Source of the DNA: Bacillota bacterium | GTDB taxonomy: Bacteria; Bacillota; Clostridia; Acetivibrionales; DSM-1351 | Assembly (NCBI GenBank): GCA_023460955.1 | Contig: JAEWOH010000034.1 | Coordinates: forward strand, 60,730-124,729 | DNA: 64,000 nucleotides | Direction: 5' to 3' | Shown: in pieces, positions 1-8,633 of the stretch | Numbering within the stretch: the stretch's first letter is position 1 | Layout of the letters: every line of letters starts with the position of its first letter | Position numbers and translations under genes: made by a program | The notes under the pieces: generated by a model | What the model was told of the DNA's origin: nothing | Seen by the model: only the letters and a program-made list of their open reading frames with translations | Databases searched by the model: none

Positions 1-609
1 CTTGTAGGTAAAACCAACAAGGAAATAGTTTCACTTCTTAATGGCAAGGGAGCAAAGGCTATTGGTCTTTGCGGTATTGATGGAAAGCTCATAGAATGTG
101 AACAGTATAAAACTGAAATAGATGGTGAACTCAAGGACATAGGCTATGTTGGTTCCATTACAAAAATCAACTCAAAAGTGCTGGATCTTATTTCAAAGGA
201 TGAATATATTCCTGTAGTTGCACCAATTGGAGTGGGACCTAACGGAGAAAGCTACAATATAAATGCAGATACAGTGGCAGGTGAAATAGCCGCAGCACTA
301 AAAGCTGAAAAACTAATGCTTCTGACTGATGTGGAAGGAGTTAAGCCTTCAAAGGACAGTGACGAAATAATTTATGCCCTAACAATTGATGAAGTACACG
401 AACTTATCGAAAAAAAGGTCATCGAAGGTGGTATGATACCAAAGGTTCTTGGATGTGTTGATGCGTTGGAAAAGGGAGTTGGAAGAACCCATATAATCGA
501 CGGAAGAATTCCACACTGCATCTTACTGGAGATATTTACCTACAAAGGCATAGGAACTATGATAATGAAGGATAGAAAGTTCTATCATGAAAATGAAGCC
601 TTATATTAA
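1..609 (+). CDS. argB: acetylglutamate kinase, C-terminal part (5' end outside window)
   Basis: Phosphorylates N-acetyl-L-glutamate with ATP, the second step of the acetylated arginine pathway in the cytoplasm. The frame is open from base 1, so the start and the N-terminal third lie upstream of the window; an in-frame GTG at 178 is internal, not the start. The visible 202 residues carry the family signatures: the substrate-binding stretch VVAPIGVGPNGESYNINAD, the AGEIAAALKAEKLMLLTDVEG segment of the amino-acid kinase fold, and GGMIPKV near the C terminus. The protein ends DRKFYHENEALY. It is followed by a hairpin and a PilZ gene before argD, so the arg operon is interrupted here. Identity is very secure; whether the enzyme is arginine-feedback-inhibited cannot be judged without the N terminus. 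Confidence 0.95.
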   Translation, partial: LVGKTNKEIVSLLNGKGAKAIGLCGIDGKLIECEQYKTEIDGELKDIGYVGSITKINSKVLDLISKDEYIPVVAPIGVGPNGESYNINADTVAGEIAAALKAEKLMLLTDVEGVKPSKDSDEIIYALTIDEVHELIEKKVIEGGMIPKVLGCVDALEKGVGRTHIIDGRIPHCILLEIFTYKGIGTMIMKDRKFYHENEALY

Positions 610-721
610 TAATATTCAGGTACTCCTCTATATTAGTAATTATGGATAATATAAAATTGCTTTGTATATAAATACACCAGTTTATTGTATTTTTTGGTAT
701 ATTTTGTTTTTATACATTGTT

Positions 722-780
722 AAATACCACTTGTTATTATATAATTGATATAAATATATAGTGGTATTTGTTGTTTTTTT
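722..780 (+). terminator. probable terminator after argB
   Basis: Perfect 10-bp arms AAATACCACT (722-731) and AGTGGTATTT (760-769) are followed by GTTGTTTTTTT. The 28-nt AT-rich interior is large for a terminator, but the T-run directly after the stem supports one. Confidence 0.5.
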
Positions 781-824
781 ACAACAGTAACTATTAAGGT
801 TATATGTTCCGGGAGGCTGAATCT

Positions 825-1457
825 GTGAACAATATATGTATATCAAAACTAATAATCCCAGGGTCTTTGGTGAGTTTTAGAATTTCCAAGCAAGCATCCT
901 GGTCCCTCAATATTGTTTCAAAATGCGGCGGGGATACAATTAATCTCCCTCTATCTGCAGATTTGATGAAAGCCTGCCTATTTATCGGTACAAATGTGGA
1001 TATTAAGTATAATAATGATTATTTTGAATATATAATCAGCGGTTCCATACTTAAAATTGAGTTGTCCGGTTCTCCTTACATAAAAGTCAAAATAAATAAA
1101 ATAGTTGAGAATGTAAACCACCGATTCTTTCCACGACTTGACGTCTGTTTACCTGCTGCAATCTGTAGCGCTGAAAATACCTATTACTGCAATGTAACAA
1201 ATTTATCACTGGGCGGAACAGCATTCTTAATAGACAAAGAAATTTCCTTGAATTCTACTTGCGAAATTAATATACTTCTCGAGTATAACTCTTCAGTCTA
1301 TGCAAGGGGTACGATTTTACGAAGTACGAAAGAAGATTTGCTGTATAAATATAGCATGATGTTCACCTTTATGGAAGAAGAAAACAACAATAGACTTTAT
1401 ACTTATCTGTACAACCTGGAGTTCTCCTATAACAGTCTTAGAAGTAAATACCTTTAA
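825..1457 (+). CDS. PilZ domain protein (c-di-GMP receptor)
   Basis: Predicted soluble c-di-GMP effector of 210 residues with a YcgR-like layout: an N-terminal beta-rich part (about 1-95) and a C-terminal PilZ domain. Both halves of the PilZ ligand signature are present: RFFPR (RxxxR, residues 100-104) and NLSLGG (N126, S128, G131). I place the start at GTG 825 rather than the in-frame ATG 804, because GGGAGG (811-816) sits 8 nt before the GTG while nothing suitable precedes 804. The gene lies alone between argB and argD, bracketed by two hairpins, so it is probably an independent transcription unit. The partner protein is unknown; YcgR-type proteins often act on flagellar motors or other surface machinery. 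HD-GYP and GGDEF-EAL proteins elsewhere in the window could set its ligand level. Confidence 0.85.
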   Translation: MNNICISKLIIPGSLVSFRISKQASWSLNIVSKCGGDTINLPLSADLMKACLFIGTNVDIKYNNDYFEYIISGSILKIELSGSPYIKVKINKIVENVNHRFFPRLDVCLPAAICSAENTYYCNVTNLSLGGTAFLIDKEISLNSTCEINILLEYNSSVYARGTILRSTKEDLLYKYSMMFTFMEEENNNRLYTYLYNLEFSYNSLRSKYL

Positions 1458-1497
1458 TCTCCAAATTATAAATTGAATATTATTGCATTTTTATACA

Positions 1498-1540
1498 AAA
1501 CAATGTATAATTATTAATTATACATTGTTTTTATTTTCTT
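1498..1540 (+). terminator. terminator after the PilZ gene
   Basis: A near-perfect palindrome, AAACAATGTATAATTA (1498-1513) against its complement (1515-1530), is followed by TTATTTTCTTCTTTT. It separates the PilZ gene from argD. Its AT-rich dyad also looks a little like an ARG box, so an ArgR site cannot be excluded. Confidence 0.55.
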
Positions 1541-1604
1541 CTTTTATAACTTATTTGGTTATTACTATTTATGTACGTGCCATGCGCGTAGAAGGAGGTC
1601 AATC

Positions 1605-2807
1605 ATGTTTGTAAAGGAAATTCAGGAGTACGATAGTCAATATTTTATGAATACATTTGGAAAAAGGATTCCTGTTGCTTTTGAAAAGGGCCAGGGGATC
1701 AATCTTTGGAGCACTGACGGCGAAAAGTATACGGATTTCTTCTCCGGTATTGCCGTTAATTCAATAGGTTACTCCCATCCGACTTTTGTCAGCATGGTTT
1801 CGGAACAGCTTACAAAACTTATACATTGCTCAAACCTTTATTACATAGAATCCCAAGCACTTTTAGCTAAGGACCTTTGCGAAAACTCCTGTGCAGACAA
1901 GGTATTTTTCTCAAATAGCGGTGCTGAAGCTAACGAAGGGGCCATAAAGCTTGCAAGGATTTATTTTAGAAAACAGGGTCAGCCAGAAAAATATGAAATA
2001 ATTACTTTGAAAAAATCTTTCCACGGCAGAACAATAACCACTCTCAGTGCAACAGGTCAGGAAAAATATGCAAAGCCTTTCGAACCTCTGACGCCAGGTT
2101 TCAACAAGGTTCCATTAAATGACTTCCAGGCACTTGAGGCTTCGGTTACAGAGAATACCTGTGCTATCATGCTGGAACCTGTACAGGGTGAAAGCGGCGT
2201 CTACCCCTGTGATGCTGAATACCTGAAAAAAGTCAAGGAGTTGTGCACAAAAAAAGACCTTCTTCTGATTTTTGATGAGGTGCAAACAGGTGTAGGAAGA
2301 ACCGGTACTCTTTTCGGCTATCAAAAATACGGGGTTGAACCCGACATCTTTACACTTGCAAAAGCTCTCGGCGGTGGTATACCAATAGGTGCGGTATGTG
2401 CAAAAGATAAGGTTGCGCAAGCCTTTGCCCCGGGCGAGCATGGCTCAACCTTTGGAGGAAACCCTCTGGCGTGTACTGCAGGTCTGGCCGTTATGAAGAT
2501 CATGAAGGAGGAAAAGCTTCCTGAGAACGCCCAAAAACTTGGCCAGTATATTAAAGAAAAGCTTCAGGTACTCGCCTCTTCATCCTGTCCTATAATATCA
2601 GAAATAAGGGCCTCCGGCTTAATGATTGCCATAGAGTTGAAGCAGCCTGTAGCTCCTATTCTAAAAGCCAAAATGTTTGAAAAGAAATATCTTATAGCAA
2701 ACATAGGTGATAACATATTAAGAATACTTCCGCCGCTAATCATAACAACAAACGATGCAGATGACTTTATATCAACCTTGAAAACAGCTATAGACGAAGT
2801 AATTTAA
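1605..2807 (+). CDS. argD: acetylornithine aminotransferase
   Basis: PLP-dependent class III aminotransferase that converts N-acetylglutamate semialdehyde and glutamate to N-acetylornithine and 2-oxoglutarate (arginine step 4). The 400 residues are full length for ArgD. Visible signatures are SNSGAEANEGAIKLAR (PLP phosphate binding, about 103-118), KSFHGRTITTLSATGQ, FDEVQTGVGRTG with D224 contacting the PLP pyridine nitrogen, and LAKALGGGIPIGA with the Schiff-base lysine K253. GEHGSTFGGNPLAC follows. A strong AGAAGGAGG site precedes the ATG. It begins the argD-carA-carB series downstream of the PilZ terminator, so it probably has its own promoter. ArgD and related omega-aminotransferases are hard to separate by sequence, but the context settles it. 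Confidence 0.95.
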   Translation: MFVKEIQEYDSQYFMNTFGKRIPVAFEKGQGINLWSTDGEKYTDFFSGIAVNSIGYSHPTFVSMVSEQLTKLIHCSNLYYIESQALLAKDLCENSCADKVFFSNSGAEANEGAIKLARIYFRKQGQPEKYEIITLKKSFHGRTITTLSATGQEKYAKPFEPLTPGFNKVPLNDFQALEASVTENTCAIMLEPVQGESGVYPCDAEYLKKVKELCTKKDLLLIFDEVQTGVGRTGTLFGYQKYGVEPDIFTLAKALGGGIPIGAVCAKDKVAQAFAPGEHGSTFGGNPLACTAGLAVMKIMKEEKLPENAQKLGQYIKEKLQVLASSSCPIISEIRASGLMIAIELKQPVAPILKAKMFEKKYLIANIGDNILRILPPLIITTNDADDFISTLKTAIDEVI

Positions 2808-2893
2808 ACTTATTAAACATAGTTTTATACAATATTACGCAGTATGCATTTATCATTACTTATGTCGCTGCTATGCAGTGAGATGGAGGTTCT

Positions 2894-3949
2894 ATGAAAG
2901 CAGTTTTATTATTGGAAGACGGTACCTATTTCGCAGGAGAAGGCTTCGGAAAAAGCGGAGAAACAGCTGGAGAAATAGTATTCAATACATGTATGACTGG
3001 ATACCAGGAGATTACTACCGACCCCTCTTATAATGGCCAGATTGTAACTATGACCTATCCCTTAATTGGTAACTATGGGTTCAACACTCTGGATAACGAA
3101 TCCTACAAACCCCACGTTCAGGGGTTTATAGTTAAGGAGCTCAGCACTACCCCAAGCAACTGGAGATATACCATTGATCCTGAACAATATTTTGCAAAGC
3201 ATAATATTATAGGAATAAAAAGTATTGATACCAGAGCACTAACCCAACATATCAGAAAGCACGGAAGCATGTTTGGGATAATTTCCACCGAATGCGGTAA
3301 TCTTGACATACTGAGCAAGAATCTACAGGCCTATAAGGCGATTCCAAGAAACCTTGTAATGGAGGTTACCTCCAAGACTCCTATTCATATTCCGGGATCG
3401 GGTAGACGTGTTGCCTTGCTGGACTTTGGAGTTAAGAGCAATATTGTTCGTTCGCTGGAGCAGAGGGGTTGCGATATTCATATACTCCCTGCCTTCAGCT
3501 CATATGAAGAAATAATGGCCTGCAATCCAGACGGTATTCTGTTGTCAAACGGCCCCGGAGATCCAAGAGATCTAACTGCCGCTAAAAAAACGATCCAGAA
3601 GCTCCTTGGTGTTAAGCCAATACTTGGAATTTGCCTTGGTCACCAGCTGCTGGGACTTTCACTTGACTGCAGCGTAACTAAACTGAAATTCGGTCACCAC
3701 GGAGGAAACCACCCTGTCAAGGATCACATAACCGGAAGATGCTATATAACCTCGCAGAATCATAATTACGCAATAGACAGCAGTTCGAATGACGATATTA
3801 TCATTACTCATATAAATGTTAACGACAATACTATTGAAGGTTTCAGGCATAAGCACCTGCCCCTTATAAGTGTACAGTACCACCCGGAGGCAGCACCGGG
3901 CCCGCAGGATTCAGCCTACATTTTTGACGATTTTGTTAAGCTGATGTAA
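2894..3949 (+). CDS. carA: carbamoyl phosphate synthase small (glutaminase) subunit
   Basis: Hydrolyses glutamine and channels ammonia to CarB for carbamoyl phosphate, shared by arginine and pyrimidine synthesis. The 351-residue protein has the CPSase small-chain N-terminal domain (GMTGYQEI-like CMTGYQEITTDPSY at about 33-46) and a class I glutaminase domain. The nucleophile is C247 in LGICLGHQLLGLS, and the His/Glu pair is H330/E332 in VQYHPEAAPGP. A GGAGG site lies just before the ATG. It is about 85 nt downstream of argD and followed by carB after a compact hairpin. Pairing with argF suggests the arginine-linked CPSase of this genome. Confidence 0.96.
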   Translation: MKAVLLLEDGTYFAGEGFGKSGETAGEIVFNTCMTGYQEITTDPSYNGQIVTMTYPLIGNYGFNTLDNESYKPHVQGFIVKELSTTPSNWRYTIDPEQYFAKHNIIGIKSIDTRALTQHIRKHGSMFGIISTECGNLDILSKNLQAYKAIPRNLVMEVTSKTPIHIPGSGRRVALLDFGVKSNIVRSLEQRGCDIHILPAFSSYEEIMACNPDGILLSNGPGDPRDLTAAKKTIQKLLGVKPILGICLGHQLLGLSLDCSVTKLKFGHHGGNHPVKDHITGRCYITSQNHNYAIDSSSNDDIIITHINVNDNTIEGFRHKHLPLISVQYHPEAAPGPQDSAYIFDDFVKLM

Positions 3950-3970
3950 GCGGCTTTTTTCAAAAGCCGC
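3950..3970 (+). other. carA-carB intercistronic hairpin
   Basis: A perfect 9-bp stem GCGGCTTTT (3950-3958) and AAAAGCCGC (3962-3970) with a TTC loop begins at the base after the carA stop codon. No U-run follows, so it looks like an mRNA stability or processing element rather than a full terminator. Confidence 0.5.
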
Positions 3971-4036
3971 TGGAAAAAGTCACTACGTGTCTTTTTCTCA
4001 TTTAAATATATTTAACTCTTATATGGAGGATTATTT

Positions 4037-7000
4037 ATGCCAAAAAATTTAAACATAAAAAAGGTATTGGTTATAGGTTCAGGTCCAATTATTATAGGTC
4101 AGGCTGCAGAATTTGATTATTCAGGAACACAGGCCTGCAAGTCTCTCAGAGAAGAAGGTATTGAAGTTGTTCTTATAAACAGTAATCCCGCCACAATAAT
4201 GACCGACACACAATCTGCAGATAAAGTTTATATAGAACCTATAACACTTGAGTTTGTTAAGAAAATTATTTATAAGGAAAAACCAGACGGTATACTTGCC
4301 TCACTTGGCGGCCAGACAGGTCTAAACATGGCTGTTCAGCTCGCAGAAGACGGTATTATTGATGAAATGAATATACAGCTTTTGGGCACCTCCCTTTCCT
4401 CTATCAAAAAAGCTGAGGACAGAGAGCTTTTCAAAGAAACCATGCAGGAGATCAATGAAAAAGTAGCCCACAGCAAGATTGTTACAAATATGCAGGATGC
4501 GGTGGCCTTTGCAGAAGAGATAGGCTTCCCCATCATAATCAGACCTGCCTACACTCTCGGTGGCTCAGGCGGCGGTATCGCAACCAACATGGAAGAGTTC
4601 AAGTATATCTGCGGCAAAGGCCTTAAGCTCAGCATGATCAGCCAGGTACTTCTTGAGCAGAGTGTTGCGGGCTGGAAGGAAATTGAGTACGAGGTTATGC
4701 GTGACAGCAACGACAACTGCATAATCATCTGTAATATGGAAAACTTTGACCCGGTCGGAGTTCATACAGGAGACAGTATTGTCGTTGCTCCCAGTCAGAC
4801 GCTCTCCGATATTGAGTATCAGATGCTGAGATCGGCTTCAATAAAAATAATAAGGGCTCTTGATATAAAGGGCGGCTGTAATATTCAGTTTGCATTGAAC
4901 CCTGACAGCTATGAATATGTTGTAATAGAAGTAAATCCAAGAGTAAGCCGTTCCAGTGCTCTTGCCTCAAAGGCAACAGGTTATCCCATTGCCCGTGTTA
5001 CTGCAAAGATAGCCATTGGTATGACTCTCGACGAAATAAAGAACTCTGTAACCAAAAATACAAGTGCCTGCTTTGAGCCCTCACTTGATTATGTTGTTAC
5101 CAAGGTTCCCCGCTGGCCCTTTGACAAATTTGCAAATGCAGACAGAAGTCTAGGCACACAGATGAAAGCCACGGGCGAGGTTATGGCCATCGGCCGTACC
5201 TTCGAGGAATCCCTGCTCAAAGCCATAGATTCTCTTGATATTAAGTTCAACTACCAGCTGGGGCTGAGTTTGTTTGATAATATGAGCCGTGAAGAGCTGG
5301 TTGAATACGTTAAAAATCCAAGTGACCAGCGCATGTTTGCTATATGTAAAGCCCTTCAAAAAGGTGTTTCTGCAGGTGAAATAGTAAGAATAACTAAAAT
5401 TGATGACTTCTTTATAAGAAAGCTGAAGAAAATTGTTAAGCTGGGCGAAGAAATAACTAATGCAGGAATTGCCTGGTTGGATTATGATCTTTATTCCAGA
5501 GCTAAGAAAATCGGTTTTGGCGATTCCTATATTGCAAACCTTTGTAATGTGCCTTTGGAGCAAATCCTTGAACTCAGAGAAAAATATCCTATCAACCCTG
5601 TATATAAAATTGTTGATACCTGTGCAGGTGAATTCGAGGCCGTAACCCCTTACTACTACTCTACTTATGAGGAAAAGGACGATGTTGAGGTTACCGAAGG
5701 CGACAAGGTTCTGGTTATCGGTTCAGGCCCAATCAGAATAGGCCAGGGTATTGAATTTGACTACTGCAGTGTGCATTCTGTAGAAACACTGAAAGAGTTA
5801 GGCATTGAATCTATTATCATAAATAACAATCCTGAAACTGTAAGTACCGACTTTGATACTTCAGACAAACTTTATTTTGAACCGCTGACTAAAGAATGCG
5901 TACTCGATATCATTGAAAAGGAAAATCCTTTGGGCGTAATAGTACAGTTTGGCGGCCAGACAGCAATAAATCTTGCTGCAACCCTCCACGCTGAAGGAGT
6001 CAAGATTCTGGGCACCTCAGTTCAAAGCATTGATGTTGCGGAAGACAGAGACAAATTCCTTAAGCTGCTGGAGGCGTTGGAGATTCCAATACCTGAAGGT
6101 CGCACTGCCTTCTCCTTTGAAGAGGCAAGACAGATTGCAAACGATATAGGCTATCCTGTTCTGGTCAGACCGTCTTATGTTCTCGGCGGACGTGCAATGG
6201 AGATAGTTCACAATGATAAAGTTTTACAGGAATATATAACAATGGCTTCTGACATTTCCACCGCTCATCCCATACTTATCGACAAGTATATTACAGGAAG
6301 AGAAATGGAAGTTGACGGAATCTGTGACGGAAATGAAGTCCTTATTCCGGGTATTATGGAACACATTGAGCGTGCAGGTGTTCACTCAGGAGACAGCATT
6401 GCGGTCTATCCTCCAAGAAACCTGTCACAGAAGGTCAAGGCTACAATCGAGGATTATACTATTCGCCTTTCAAAAGCCATGCAAGTGGTTGGTTTGTTTA
6501 ATATCCAATTTGTAATGGACAGTGATGAAAAGGTATATGTTATTGAGGTTAATCCCCGCGCCAGCAGAACTGTTCCAATAATGAGCAAAATCACCGGTAT
6601 ACCTATGGTTAGCGTTGCTACCAAGCTCATAATGGGAAAAACTCTTTCTGAACTGGGATATAAGAACGGTCTGGCAAAAGAGACTGAATTCTATGCTGTT
6701 AAGGCTCCTGTTTTCTCTTTCGCGAAGCTTACTACGGTTGATACCTTCCTTGGCCCTGAGATGAAGTCTACCGGTGAAGTAATGGGCGTTGACAAGGATT
6801 ATTACAATGCACTTTACAAGGCTATCGCAGCTTCCGGCATGAAAATACCTTCGGGTGGAAACGTACTGCTTTCTGTTGCAGACAGAGACAAGGAAGAAAG
6901 CATTGCTATTGCAAACAAGCTTCTGGACCTTGGGTTCAAGTTATCTGCGACAGCAGGTACTTATAAGGTTCTAAGCGGTGCAGTATTACCGGTGGAATTA

Positions 7001-7249
7001 ATTGAAGAAAGTAAGGTACTGGATTATATTAAGGAAGATAAGATAACCCTGGTTATCAACACTCCCACCAGAGGTAAGATACCTGCGAGAAAAGGTTTCA
7101 TTCTAAGAAGAACTGCGATGGAATATAACATTCCATGTATTACTTCTCTTGACACAACAAATGCAGTGTTGAGTATACTTGAACGTCTAATCTCCGACAA
7201 CAAGGCAGAGGTTTACTCACTGGATGAGTATTCCGTTTATAAAGGTTAA
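4037..7249 (+). CDS. carB: carbamoyl phosphate synthase large subunit
   Basis: Makes carbamoyl phosphate from bicarbonate, two ATP and ammonia supplied by CarA. At 1070 residues it has the full family architecture of two homologous ATP-grasp halves. The N-terminal half begins KVLVIGSGPIIIGQAAEFDY, and the second half begins with the matching KVLVIGSGPIRIGQGIEFDY near residue 556. Each half carries an ATP-grasp core (RPAYTLGGSGGGIATN; RPSYVLGGRAMEIV) and EVNPR metal-binding motifs (IEVNPRVSRSSALASKATGYP; IEVNPRASRTVPIMSKITG). The C-terminal MGS-like allosteric domain contains TAGTYKVL and INTPTRGKIPARKGFILRR. A GGAGG site precedes the ATG. No frameshift was seen. Confidence 0.97.
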   Translation: MPKNLNIKKVLVIGSGPIIIGQAAEFDYSGTQACKSLREEGIEVVLINSNPATIMTDTQSADKVYIEPITLEFVKKIIYKEKPDGILASLGGQTGLNMAVQLAEDGIIDEMNIQLLGTSLSSIKKAEDRELFKETMQEINEKVAHSKIVTNMQDAVAFAEEIGFPIIIRPAYTLGGSGGGIATNMEEFKYICGKGLKLSMISQVLLEQSVAGWKEIEYEVMRDSNDNCIIICNMENFDPVGVHTGDSIVVAPSQTLSDIEYQMLRSASIKIIRALDIKGGCNIQFALNPDSYEYVVIEVNPRVSRSSALASKATGYPIARVTAKIAIGMTLDEIKNSVTKNTSACFEPSLDYVVTKVPRWPFDKFANADRSLGTQMKATGEVMAIGRTFEESLLKAIDSLDIKFNYQLGLSLFDNMSREELVEYVKNPSDQRMFAICKALQKGVSAGEIVRITKIDDFFIRKLKKIVKLGEEITNAGIAWLDYDLYSRAKKIGFGDSYIANLCNVPLEQILELREKYPINPVYKIVDTCAGEFEAVTPYYYSTYEEKDDVEVTEGDKVLVIGSGPIRIGQGIEFDYCSVHSVETLKELGIESIIINNNPETVSTDFDTSDKLYFEPLTKECVLDIIEKENPLGVIVQFGGQTAINLAATLHAEGVKILGTSVQSIDVAEDRDKFLKLLEALEIPIPEGRTAFSFEEARQIANDIGYPVLVRPSYVLGGRAMEIVHNDKVLQEYITMASDISTAHPILIDKYITGREMEVDGICDGNEVLIPGIMEHIERAGVHSGDSIAVYPPRNLSQKVKATIEDYTIRLSKAMQVVGLFNIQFVMDSDEKVYVIEVNPRASRTVPIMSKITGIPMVSVATKLIMGKTLSELGYKNGLAKETEFYAVKAPVFSFAKLTTVDTFLGPEMKSTGEVMGVDKDYYNALYKAIAASGMKIPSGGNVLLSVADRDKEESIAIANKLLDLGFKLSATAGTYKVLSGAVLPVELIEESKVLDYIKEDKITLVINTPTRGKIPARKGFILRRTAMEYNIPCITSLDTTNAVLSILERLISDNKAEVYSLDEYSVYKG

Positions 7250-7645
7250 TGCAGTCGAGACATAGGATGTGGCGAGCCGCTTGCAGACCAAGCCAAATAA
7301 AATTATATAAATACAAAGATATAGACCTGTAATAGTACGCTAGTACAACTATAGTTAATGGGAAGCACGGTTAAAAAGGAAAGTACAATTTACATCAATG
7401 GGTAGCTTGGTTAAAGATATTTAGTTGAATTAGTTGATAAAGCATAGATACTTTTACTGTAAAATCTACAGAACGTAGGTTTTAGTGAACACTGAGTCAC
7501 GGATGACGAATGTGAACGACAGTAAAAATGTCTATGGTGAATCATTACTAATTCACTAAATATCTTGTAAGCAAACCATTGATGTAAATTAGTACGAAAA
7601 AGTTTTAACGATAATGCATTTACATTTAATTTAATGGAGGTAGTT
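7250..7645 (+). other. carB-argF intergenic region, 396 bp
   Basis: Non-coding. Besides the inverted-repeat element it contains an outer complementary pair, GTTAAAA (7370-7376) with TTTTAAC (7603-7609), and an imperfect direct repeat (AATGGGAAGCACGGTTAAA near 7358 and AATGGGTAGCTTGGTTAAA near 7398). No convincing promoter, T-box or known riboswitch was recognised. The argF Shine-Dalgarno GGAGG is at 7636-7640. Confidence 0.6.
7387..7590 (+). mobile_element. MITE-like inverted-repeat element in the argF leader
   Basis: A 204-bp non-coding element bounded by perfect 15-bp inverted repeats AATTTACATCAATGG (7387-7401) and CCATTGATGTAAATT (7576-7590). It is flanked on both sides by AGTAC (7382-7386 and 7591-7595), which looks like a 5-bp target duplication. 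Inside, pairing continues: 7414-7434 with 7547-7566 (one bulge), 7443-7460 with 7519-7536 (small internal loop), and a tip hairpin 7461-7469/7475-7483. The whole could fold as one long rod in RNA. No ORF is present. Caution: AGTAC also occurs at 7334 and 7342, and GTAC is itself a palindrome, so the duplication could be coincidence and the element a structured leader instead. Confidence 0.45.
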
Positions 7646-8566
7646 ATGAATCATTTATTAAGTTTAAACGATCTAAGCTCTGAAGAAATTCAGGATTTGC
7701 TGAAACTTGCTGAAAAGCTCAAAAGACAGACAAAAGAAGGTGTACAGCATCACCTTTTAAAGGGTAAAACTCTTGGTATGATTTTTTCAAAATCCTCCAC
7801 CAGAACCAGAGTTTCCTTCGAAGTAGGTATGTATCAACTGGGAGGTTATTCCCTTTTCTTAAGTTCAAACGACATTCAGCTCGGTAGAGGAGAAACTATA
7901 TACGATACTGCAAATGTTCTTTCGAGATACATTGACGGAATTATGATAAGAACTTTCAAGCAGAGCGACGTTGAAGACCTTGCCAAATACGGCACGATAC
8001 CTGTTATCAACGGTTTGACTGATGAAATGCACCCATGTCAGATATTAGCTGATTTATTAACTATATACGAACACAAGGGTACACTTGAAGGATTGAAACT
8101 AGCCTACATAGGTGATGGTAACAACGTAGCCCACTCCCTGCTTCATGGTTGTGCAAAAACAGGTATGGATGTTGCGATAGCCTCTCCGAAGGGCTATGAA
8201 TGTACACAAGTTTACGTTGATGAGGCAAAGGAAATAGCTAAAATCACCGGTTCAAACGTTCATATGACTCAGGATCCTGTTGAAGCAATTTCCAATGCCG
8301 ACGTTATATATTCCGATACTTGGATAAGCATGGGCCAGGAGGATCAGAAGGAAGAAAAGCTTAAGATATTTATGCCGTACCAGATTAACTCAGAATTATT
8401 CTCCAAAGCTAAAGAGGATGCTATTTTCCTACACTGTCTCCCTGCTTACAGAGGTTATGAGGTAACAGAAGAAATTATAGACGGGCCTCAATCGGTAATC
8501 TTTGACGAAGCTGAGAACAGACTTCATGCCCAAAAGGCTGTTCTTGCAACACTTTTGGCTAAGTAA
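7646..8566 (+). CDS. argF: ornithine carbamoyltransferase
   Basis: Transfers the carbamoyl group from carbamoyl phosphate to ornithine, giving citrulline. The 306 residues match the family length. Signatures are the carbamoyl phosphate loop SKSSTRTRVSFEVG, HPCQILADLLT, the ornithine-binding SDTWISMGQE, and the catalytic-cysteine motif FLHCLPAYRG. The start is ATG 7646, not the in-frame ATG at 7634, because GGAGG (7636-7640) lies between them. It is the anabolic OTCase by context (downstream of carAB, no arcA or arcC nearby). The long structured leader may influence its translation, but nothing direct shows this. Confidence 0.95.
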   Translation: MNHLLSLNDLSSEEIQDLLKLAEKLKRQTKEGVQHHLLKGKTLGMIFSKSSTRTRVSFEVGMYQLGGYSLFLSSNDIQLGRGETIYDTANVLSRYIDGIMIRTFKQSDVEDLAKYGTIPVINGLTDEMHPCQILADLLTIYEHKGTLEGLKLAYIGDGNNVAHSLLHGCAKTGMDVAIASPKGYECTQVYVDEAKEIAKITGSNVHMTQDPVEAISNADVIYSDTWISMGQEDQKEEKLKIFMPYQINSELFSKAKEDAIFLHCLPAYRGYEVTEEIIDGPQSVIFDEAENRLHAQKAVLATLLAK

Positions 8567-8633
8567 TTTATCTAATACGCACTTTATTTGTTTTACATAA
8601 GGACTTATTTTATATTGTCCGGAGGAAGTAGTA

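Noticed and set aside
804..824. ATG 804 as the PilZ start.
   Set aside because: GGGAGG lies downstream of it and upstream of GTG 825, which is the better start.
1498..1530. ArgR operator at the palindrome before argD.
   Set aside because: The dyad is followed by T-rich sequence and lies right after the PilZ gene, so terminator is the simpler reading; ArgR remains a minor possibility.
2115..2503. Minus-strand frames within argD, and similar frames opposite carB, cheA and the kinases.
   Set aside because: They are shadows of well-supported genes, without ribosome sites or recognisable products.
7316..7327. AAGATATAGACC, similar to a group I intron core element.
   Set aside because: The companion core segments and pairing were not found, and no intron-like end or reading-frame interruption exists here.
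7250..7645. T-box or amino-acid riboswitch for argF.
   Set aside because: No T-box consensus, antiterminator or terminator T-run was seen; the structure is a simple long rod.
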